Assembly: GCA_020055645.1 (NCBI GenBank)
Contig: CM034546.1
Coordinates: 56,544,001-56,608,000 of the forward strand
Length of the DNA stretch: 64,000 nucleotides
Reading direction: 5' to 3'
Source of the DNA: Tomocerus qinae
Taxonomy: Eukaryota; Arthropoda; Collembola; Entomobryomorpha; Tomoceridae
Each line of letters starts with the position of its first letter. The first letter of the stretch is position 1. The position numbers and the translations under genes were made by a program. Below the pieces are notes generated by a model. It did not search any database. It saw only the letters and a program-made list of their open reading frames with translations, and was not told the DNA's origin. Below, in pieces: positions 56,591-64,000 of this stretch.

Positions 56591-57535
56591 TAATTTGTTT
56601 TCCTAGTGGGATTTAGGATTCAAAGTAGTCTAGGGTAGGGATCCACTGACTGATATTAAAACTAACCGCAAAGCAAGGTGCCTTATTCTTGGGAAAAACA
56701 ATAACACTTAGCCGAATGTTTGTATTAAGCCTCCCCGCCGCAGTGTCTAACTATCCGTCTCTCTGCGACGAGGCGGCTTCCGACTATAAAACTGAATGTG
56801 TTCAAAAATAACATACCGTAACCCGTGTGCTGTAAAACACGCAAAAAATTACTTGGAATGTTGTTAAAGCTGATGTAATGAATAGATTCTGAGAAACAGC
56901 TTCACAAAAATGTAATATTTTCGTATAATTTCAATACCGCCGCCTTCTTTATTCAAATTCAGTAAAAACGAGCATTGGATGCAAACGCAGTGTCTCAATA
57001 TTTAGCTTTTCACTGGAACTTCGAACCATTGCATGCTGGTCAGGACTCAGAGCAAACGTTTTTTGAGCATAATGAAACTTTCCGGGTAACGTGTAAACTT
57101 AAAGGAGAACACCTAACGATACGAAATGACTACAGAGGTTTTAAGGTTGAGGAATCGATTAAATTTTCGCGCAAATGTTTTGGTTACTTTTCTGTGCAAC
57201 TCAATATACAGATAGTCTAAAAGCTGATATGTCCTGAATAAAGTACTGTACTGAAAATATCAAAATATCAACCGAAAATTTTGGGGGACTATGAAATCGA
57301 TTCCCCAACCTTAAAGCTTGGGAGTATGTTATGTATTATGTATTCTTCTTACCAGGCATGCAGAAAATGTTTTTCTGTTATATCATGTTAATATTATTTT
57401 ATATTAGTAATCTACCAATACTATTACTGAATTTAAAATTGATTATGTGTATTAAATTGTGTAATTTCGGAATTAGTTTACATTCACCCAGTTTTGGGTT
57501 TAGGACTTCAATACACCATATGAGTGAATCGTTGT

Positions 57536-57612
57536 GTGTCAAGTGTACGTGTGCTAGTGAGTGTGTCAAGTGTACGTGTGCTAGTGAGTGTGTCAAGTGT
57601 ACGTGTGAATGA
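57536..57612. repeat. 27-bp tandem repeat, three copies
   Basis: Unit GTGTGTCAAGTGTACGTGTG plus CTAGTGA. Copy A has only a short GTGTGTGTGAGAGTGAGA run at this place, so the expansion happened after the block duplicated. Confidence 0.85.
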
Positions 57613-57964
57613 GAGTGAGAGTTCAATTGCCCTTTATTAACTGCCGTTTTGACTTTGGCCGTTCTTATTCCTTTTAGTTTTAGTCCTATATAGGCACATG
57701 TATTTGCAATAAACCTTACATTATATAAAAGGGCAAATATTAAATATTACACATTGCTAAGGTCAAAAATTTAGATTAAAAAATGATGAATGTTTATTGA
57801 AAAATAATTAGGTTGAGAAATAAATGCTTCTAGGAATTAGTGTATATGCCAAGTATTCAGACAAAGAGCTGAATTACCATTCCTTATGACAAAAAACATA
57901 ACAGTACTTTATATCTTATCTACGACTGATATATACCATCTTTAAAATATTAGACTAGATTTGT

Positions 57965-59183
57965 GAGATTGATAAAGAAGGGATTGATGTTACTTAAATA
58001 ACCCGACAGGAATAATTTAAAAAATGTATACATCAGTGACCAAGCGAAAACATTACCAAGCTAAACATACCATTCGCCTTTTCCAACATAAGTGCAATTA
58101 TTATAAATTGATTTAGGTGAACAATAATGTTACTTTTTCGTATTTATGCACACAGATCATTAACGCCACATTGCATTCCGTATCTTAGCAAAGACAAAGG
58201 ACAAATTTTGGTACTGCCAGAGAGAAAGACATCATACTCTGTATGTAGAATTGATAGTTGATAGAATTACAAAGACCAAACGCTAATAAATTAAAGCATG
58301 TCCTGTATAGTTACATTTTTAATGATGCAATAGTATAAAAACAAAAAGCAATATAATATTAATGTTAGGTTAGAAAATGGACTACGAAAGCAAGACAAGG
58401 CTACAATGATAAATAAAATGCCACGCAGGGTACAAAAAAGGAACCTTTAACTTTTTTTTATAAAAAAGGCAGAAGTAATTTTTTTAAAAAGCAATCCATT
58501 TTTGCTTTATACCTTTTTTGATGTACCAATTTACCCCATTTGTTCCCAATTTACATGTAAATAAAGCAAATCAGTTAAGAAAGCAAAAAATATTTGTAAT
58601 ATTTAAAGAAGTACTTGCAAAAAAGGAGTACCGTTTTGTTCCCTGATACCACAGCACGGAGCTATATATTTACACGCAAAGAAGATTTCATGTTAAACGC
58701 GTTATCCCAAAATAAATTAATGCACAGCTAATGGCAGCAGAATCATATATTGCAGAATGGATGGAATGGAACAGCAGTATGAAACATAATGAACATATGA
58801 GTTAATGAACAACAGAAAGATTTAAGAGATTCGCTCATGTAAAAGTTTTTATTGTTTTCAATGTAAATCAAACGACTAAATGAAGATAATAGAGCAAAGA
58901 TGGTCATTGTTTCCAACATCCAATCATGTCATTACATTTTAAAAATCAATTAAATACATTATACGTTGGAAGTAGCGAAAAGTTTTGGGTGGTAACAAAA
59001 CAGTGAGAATATGAGTGAAAATTTTTTTCTCAGTTTTCTCATGACAGTCGAAAATGATCAAAAGGAAGAATTTGTAATGAATCTAAGTCAGTTCAAGCCG
59101 AGTTGTAAAATTTGAGTTGTATATGAAAACAGCCACTGGTGGTAATTTACTGTTTTAAAGAGAAATCATCCAAGATGAAATTC
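57965..59183. other. Intergenic
   Basis: AT-rich spacer between block copy B and the secreted-peptide gene. No gene, RNA or repeat recognised. Confidence 0.45.
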
Positions 59184-59452
59184 TTAACCGTAATAGACAG
59201 CTCCTCCGGCATAAGCTGGAACAACTCCGACAGCGCGGTATGGGCTTCCGTGGAAAGAAGTGGTTCCGTAGGGACTGGCATAACTGGCATATTGGGCTGA
59301 AGCAGCGGCGATGACGGCAGCCACCAACAAAAGGAGAGCGAACTGAAAAATAAAAATTAAATTATTAGTAATCCAAGTCTTAAAAATCAAAAAATTTGAA
59401 GATTTAAATTATTTCAGTTCAATTAAAATAAAATTCTTACCAATTTAACCAT
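59184..59452 (-). CDS. Small secreted Tyr/Ala/Gly-rich peptide, copy 1
   Basis: 56-residue precursor in two exons: 59452-59441 (ATG and three codons, MVKL) and 59342-59184, with donor GTAAGA and acceptor TTTTCAG. The signal peptide is clear, MVKLFALLLLVAAVIAAASA, with cleavage expected before QYASY. The mature peptide of about 36 residues has QYASYASPYGTTSF and ends AYAGGAVYYG. It may be a cuticle component or a neuropeptide-like (NPLP-type) peptide. Neither is provable here, and there are no Cys or dibasic sites. The homologous gene at 61998 differs in one residue (FALLLL/FAFLLL). A first exon with just four codons is typical of arthropod cuticle genes. Confidence 0.85.
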
Positions 59453-59545
59453 TTTGGTTGAGTTTTGGGTTTGTTTTGCTTAGAGAGCGAAATTGAGCTG
59501 ATAGTTCAGAATTGGCTTTGATAAGTTTCTCAATTCTCCAGAGAG

Positions 59546-59553
59546 CTTTTATA
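59546..59553 (-). promoter_or_regulatory. TATA box of secreted-peptide gene 1
   Basis: TATAAAAG on the minus strand, 94 bases before the ATG. The preceding GCCAATCAGAG and the 5' leader are shared with the second gene. Confidence 0.75.
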
Positions 59554-59559
59554 CTCTGA

Positions 59560-61890
59560 TTGGCAACCGCCCCTCCTTTGTTAATCTTCATGATGATTCT
59601 CTTTGTTATTGTGTAAGAAAAAGGTTAATATGGCCTGTCCAGACATCCAGTTTGTTATCTCCATTTATTATCTTCATTATATAACATCACAGATATAAGC
59701 AAATAGACCGAAGTAAGATGCACAAATGCATAAAAACAGATAATAATACACAACAACAGAGTATAGACTACTGTATACAAACAACAAGGAAGTTTTAAAG
59801 CATACGTCATATACGTACTGTTATTTTTTGTACTGACAATTGCCGATACATTTCAGAGCAAGCCCATTTTAGGTTCGTATAAAATGGCAAAGCAATTGAA
59901 CATGCCATATTTATACATGTGTACGTTTATACCTATACCTATCTATCTAGTAAACACGCATCTGCTCTGATATCTGATGCGCCGAGCCATGACCAAGAAT
60001 ATTTACAGGTACTTAGTTGATGCACGTTAATATACTTTTACACACGTGCATGTATTGATATAAATAGATTCCTTTGTGTTCACCTTAAAGTATTTAAGCA
60101 GTCAGGCAGTCTTCAATTATCATTTTTTAACCCAACTAAACTAGTGAATCCGTTGTTTGTGATAGTTCATTATGCAAAGACTACAAGAAGAATAAAATGC
60201 AATCTAATTTTTTGCTGGACTAAAAGTTTGATCATTTCCTTAATCATGACCTGACTTAAAGCTAAAGCAATACAATAGCAACAATTTCCAGTATCACCTC
60301 ACAAACCTGTTCTAAGCTTTTGCAACCATATCACTTTGATACATAAGTATGTATACATTTGGATAGGTAATGGCTAAGTATGCTGTTAGATATCATATAT
60401 CAGGAACATAATCAAACACTTGCATAAAAACAATTTACGCATTTGAGTGTTTTTACTACTACTGTACTCAAGCATATAGCTCTAACTAATTTATATGATC
60501 GTGAATGTAAATATTATTATTATTATCTAACAGGATGACAGGTAGCATTACATAATTTAAAGTTTATTACTCATGCGAGAAGGCAGCCACTACTAAATCG
60601 ACTCACAGTAGGAGGTACGTTATTACTATGTTATCCCAAACATAAAAAATTTAATCATCTTGGGTTTTAATTATAAAAGAATGCAGAGTAGCATTTCTAC
60701 GATATATGAATCCAGTAAAGTAAATATTTCATTATCATTATAACATATTATCAGTATCCAGTAAGTTTTTGAATTTTATCCTTACATCCTAAAATTAAGC
60801 AAACATTGAAAATGGGGGTTGTAAAAATCATCCCATATCGAGTAGTTTTGAGAAACCTTAACTACAAATAAAATCAATATTAAAGAAAAGGTAGGAAATA
60901 ATATGTATTTATTTTATTTGAAAACATACACAGACTGCAATTAATATTTTACATTAAATAATTATTACTAACCAATTATAAAAGAATTGGTAGTAGCATT
61001 TTGACTTCCACCAGATAGTCATATTATAATATAATACGTATTGATTACGCATCGTCCATATGTGAATTCCAGTTTATGTACACATATCATGATGAATCAT
61101 GTCTCAAATGTAAAAAATGTGCTATATAGATAAAGTTATACAGATTGTAATTGTATCGTATCGCTTTATATTAGCAACATGACGTACCTCACGCTCACGC
61201 GGCACCCACCCACTTCATTCAACGGATTCATTCAAGTATGTAGTCATCACATAGAAGTATAAGCTATGCAAAGTGTTCGATTCCCATACTCTATAATAAG
61301 ATCTCCACTACATTGAAACCAAAAAATTACATGTGTTTCCAAACGACACGATAAATACATGGCCATTCACCAATAGTAAGCACATCTACTTATGTGTGGA
61401 TAACATATTATTACCAATATGTAACATGTCTTTGATTTTTTACCAAGCGCTTTAAATATTCGTAAGAGTAAACCCTTGCTGAATCGTAGAATTAACAATA
61501 TTAATAAACACAGTTATACCTGTATAAGTAACAGCACTGTTATATAACTTGAACAAAGTCTTTTCTATGCTATAATGTATAAATAAATCTCTGGACAAAA
61601 AATGTAACATCTAAATTTATTTATACCTTAAATCTTCCGTGTTGGACACCATATAGCTGTGAATTTATTTGCGTTTATTTGGTACTAAGATGCTACTATA
61701 TTAAAATGGTCAAAGAAGTTTTTGTGACTCTATAGGTAGAAGATAGTTTGTATTAATGTGTATACTAAGCAATTTGTATATAATAATGCCGAACAATAAA
61801 CGGAATGTCTGAATATGGTATTTCAATGTGTACCCCTTACAACAAAGAGAATCAATAAGAAGATCAACAAAGGAGGAGGGGCGCTAGCCA
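59560..61890. other. Divergent intergenic region between the two secreted-peptide genes
   Basis: About 2.3 kb between head-to-head genes. Only the last 30 or so bases at each end match one another (AACAAAGGAGG...GAGTATAAAAGC). The middle is AT-rich without a supported gene. Confidence 0.5.
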
Positions 61891-61897
61891 TTCAGAG

Positions 61898-61905
61898 TAT
61901 AAAAG
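61898..61905 (+). promoter_or_regulatory. TATA box of secreted-peptide gene 2
   Basis: TATAAAAG 100 bases before the ATG, in the same setting as in gene 1 (CAGAG before, CACTGGAGAAT after). Confidence 0.75.
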
Positions 61906-61997
61906 CACACTGGAGAATCAAAGAACTTATCAAAGCAATTACTGAACTATCAGCTCAATTTCGCTCTCTAGCAAAACAAACCCAAAACTCATCCAAA

Positions 61998-62257
61998 ATG
62001 GTTAAATTGGTAAGGATTTTAATTCAGTTTAATTGAAATATTTTAAAATTCGTCTGAGTCTTAAGATTTGGATTACTTATATTTATTTTTATTTTCAGTT
62101 CGCTTTCCTTTTGTTGGTGGCTGCCGTCATCGCCGCTGCTTCAGCCCAATATGCCAGCTATGCCAGTCCCTACGGAACCACCTCTTTCCACGGAAGCCCA
62201 TACCGCGCTGTCGGAGTTGTTCCAGCTTATGCCGGAGGAGCTGTCTATTACGGTTAA
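61998..62257 (+). CDS. Small secreted Tyr/Ala/Gly-rich peptide, copy 2
   Basis: Exons 61998-62009 and 62099-62257, intron GTAAGG...TTTCAG, 56 residues. Signal peptide MVKLFAFLLLVAAVIAAASA, then the same mature peptide as copy 1, identical from QYASYASPYG to AVYYG. The coding part and 5' leader are nearly unchanged, whereas introns and 3' flanks differ more, so selection or gene conversion maintains the coding part. It is divergently transcribed from copy 1. Likely expressed in the same tissue, given the matching promoter. Function not assigned. Confidence 0.85.
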
Positions 62258-63167
62258 GAATTTTAAATCAACTAATCAGAAAATCAAGATCGCTGACACC
62301 AATTCAAATTTAACATCTTAACGTTAATGAAGAATAGCGTAATTACATCTTCGCTATATCGTTGGTTACCATCCAAAACATTTATTTCGCCTTCAAGTCC
62401 ATGTACTTTATTTTTCTTTGATAATGTTATTGCCATTATTACAAATTTGGGTTTTAGCATTTATTTGAAACAATAAATCCTATACAAATGCGAAACTATC
62501 ACGAAATAAACTTTATCATTAACTTCGCAATTATTTTTAACATACTGACTGAATTGCAAACAAAATTGCTAGATAATTATTTACGATCTATATTTACTCT
62601 TTATCATTTTTCTCCTCTCGCATTGGCCCTTTAAAGATGAAGATAGTGACATGGATATTTATTTTTCTCATTAAAAAAATTATTGTATATAAAACCGTCA
62701 TCTTATTCCATTTTCCAATTCAAGCCAAAATGCATTTTTATCACTTATTGTCTCTATTTAAATTTGTTGCCCCAATCGTATGAGTTCATTTGCTTTATTA
62801 ATTTCATTATAGTTCTTAAAGGCTCATGCTTGGGTTAGTATCTAGATTCGTTGGGTGACCAAAATTTTCAACAAAAGTCGATCATTAATTTCACTGTCAT
62901 AACATAAGCCACAATGCATAGCCATAAAGTTTCTGGAAACCATTATTCATATTATTCTGCAGCCTCTAATTGTATTCACATACCTAAATTCTTTAGACCT
63001 TTAAGAAAAATGGATTTATAATTCACATTTATCAAATAATAAAATCGATTTAAAAATACTAATTCCTTTAATAAATACATGCAAATGTATTTCATTGTCA
63101 AGCTTATTGTAAAAACGAAAACAATAGAACAGGTCAGCTGAATACAATTAACATCATATTGCCATAT
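62258..63167. other. Intergenic
   Basis: AT-rich; no gene supported. Confidence 0.45.
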
Positions 63168-63308
63168 CGTCCCTAAAGGTATCAAATACGCTATGCAATT
63201 TCAGTTGGTATCGAAAATACGAAGTATGCATAGGCTAAGCCGTCCATATTGCGTATTTTCGATACCAATTGAAATTGCATAATTGTGTAATTGATACCTT
63301 AGGGGACG
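63168..63308. mobile_element. MITE with CGTCC ends and ATAT target duplication
   Basis: 141 bp, left CGTCCCTAAAGGTATCAA, right complement CGTCCCCTAAGGTATCAA, with a further mirrored internal block (CAATTTCAGTTGGTATCG). ATAT on both sides (63164-63167, 63309-63312). Same terminal motif and target as the element at 53763. Confidence 0.82.
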
Positions 63309-63580
63309 ATATACAACTCATTATATTATATAAGCAACAATCATTATATTATTTATATTGTTGTTTTACTATGATTAAGTCCAGATGATGAAACCATTAT
63401 ACACATTAAAAATACCCGTATGGGGTGTAAGAAAATATCGTAGCTTTGATTAATCTAGGTATCCAAATTTCATAAAGAAATAGATTTGGGAGGTACAGTG
63501 GGTGGAAATAGAGAACCAATGGAACTAGTATAATATATCTTAAGTTTAAGCAAAGTTAATTACAAATGGGAATTCTATAA

Positions 63581-64000
63581 TTACAAACCTCTCTTGGAAA
63601 ATATCACTTTGTGGCTGGCAGGTGACAGAGACGCTCCGTTGACATATTTTAACAATGGAGTTGGTTCATTTGGGTCAAATTCCACTTTGAAGGACTGGAA
63701 CAATCTCATTGTAAAAAGAAATAATTGGTCTCTAGCTAAAGATTCTCCTGGGCACACTCTTCGTCCAATTGAAAATGGAATTATTTCTAGATTATCAAGC
63801 ATTTCTGTTTCATCGTCATTCAAAAATCGTTCAGGTCTAAATTTTTCTGGGTCTCCCCAAATGTCTGGGTCATGGGCAACTGCATACGAGTTACCAACAA
63901 TCATCGTGCCTTTAGGAATGAAATATTCATGAAAATGAACATCTTCAGTGGCTTCGTGAAATAGGGCTGTAGGAAGTATGGAAGAATATCTCAGAACTTC
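63581..64000 (-). CDS. Cytochrome P450, last exon (partial, runs off the window)
   Basis: 140 codons including the stop, open to the window edge. It begins at the K-helix (EVLRYSSILPTALFHEATED) and continues through IPKGTMIVGNSYAVAHDPD, FRPERF and the haem loop PFSIGRRVCPGE with the cysteine ligand, to the end KVIFSKRGL. It corresponds to exon 7 of the other P450 genes in the window but is more diverged from them than they are from each other, and it lies on the opposite strand. The N-terminal two-thirds are outside the window. Confidence 0.92.
   Translation of the reverse strand, partial: EVLRYSSILPTALFHEATEDVHFHEYFIPKGTMIVGNSYAVAHDPDIWGDPEKFRPERFLNDDETEMLDNLEIIPFSIGRRVCPGESLARDQLFLFTMRLFQSFKVEFDPNEPTPLLKYVNGASLSPASHKVIFSKRGL

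Larger units (their letters stand above)
53340..57964. repeat. Segmental duplication, copy B (zinc-finger gene block)
   Basis: Collinear with 18800-28213 once insertions are discounted. It lacks the Penelope-like palindrome, three MITEs and the SINE seen in copy A, and has its own insertions at 53763-53909 and about 56395-56590. Same orientation as copy A, about 30 kb away. Confidence 0.85.

Noticed and set aside
56975-57220. An 81-codon frame with a counterpart near 27090
   Set aside because: It begins at TTG, the counterpart in the duplicated block stops early, and no motif is visible.

Overview
This window is AT-rich, intron-containing animal DNA, almost certainly from an arthropod. The evidence is a cluster of CYP2-clan-like cytochrome P450 genes, a 7TM protein of gustatory-receptor type, C2H2 zinc-finger genes with short introns, and a dense mix of Ty3/gypsy, BEL/Pao, Penelope-like, LINE, mariner-like, SINE and MITE sequences. 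The P450 cluster and the receptor suit a springtail-like lineage, but that placement is a guess.

Layout. P450 pieces frame the window: the last codons of one gene (1-66, +), a complete seven-exon gene (1533-4297, +), a second seven-exon gene split by an LTR element (35045-47720, +), and the start-less 3' exon of a gene on the other strand (63581-64000, -). Between the first two lie decayed material (a Tre1/Moody-like GPCR pseudogene cut by a LINE, and a degenerate BEL/Pao region with repeated coiled-coil coding pieces at 7.8-13.1 kb) and tandem repeats (13.1-13.7 and 16.2-16.6 kb). A block of about 4.6 kb carrying a four-exon zinc-finger gene is present twice, at about 18.8-28.2 kb and 53.3-58.0 kb, both genes on the minus strand. 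The first copy was later enlarged by a 4.4-kb head-to-head palindrome of two Penelope-like elements, several MITEs and a SINE. A receptor gene with a frameshift and a broken relative lie at 29.5-31.6 kb, followed by a mariner-like fold-back element. The right part holds a solo LTR, a 1.2-kb 21-bp minisatellite, and a divergent pair of genes for a nearly identical 56-residue secreted peptide.

The most unusual item is the 9.9-kb Ty3/gypsy-type retrotransposon at 37533-47443 (minus strand). Its LTRs differ at only two positions that I could see, so it is young. Beyond gag and pol it carries, in the position usually held by env, a 582-codon frame that matches the EXOSC10/Rrp6 3'-5' exoribonuclease family (DEDD-Y residues all present, HRDC-like region after them). 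A splice-acceptor-like site lies just before the likely start codon. Ahead of gag it has two small mutually similar frames of 84 and 93 residues. The element sits inside the last P450 exon with a 4-bp target duplication. It separates the ExxR region from the haem-binding cysteine of an otherwise intact gene.

All calls come from reading the sequence and from remembered family motifs. No database search was possible.
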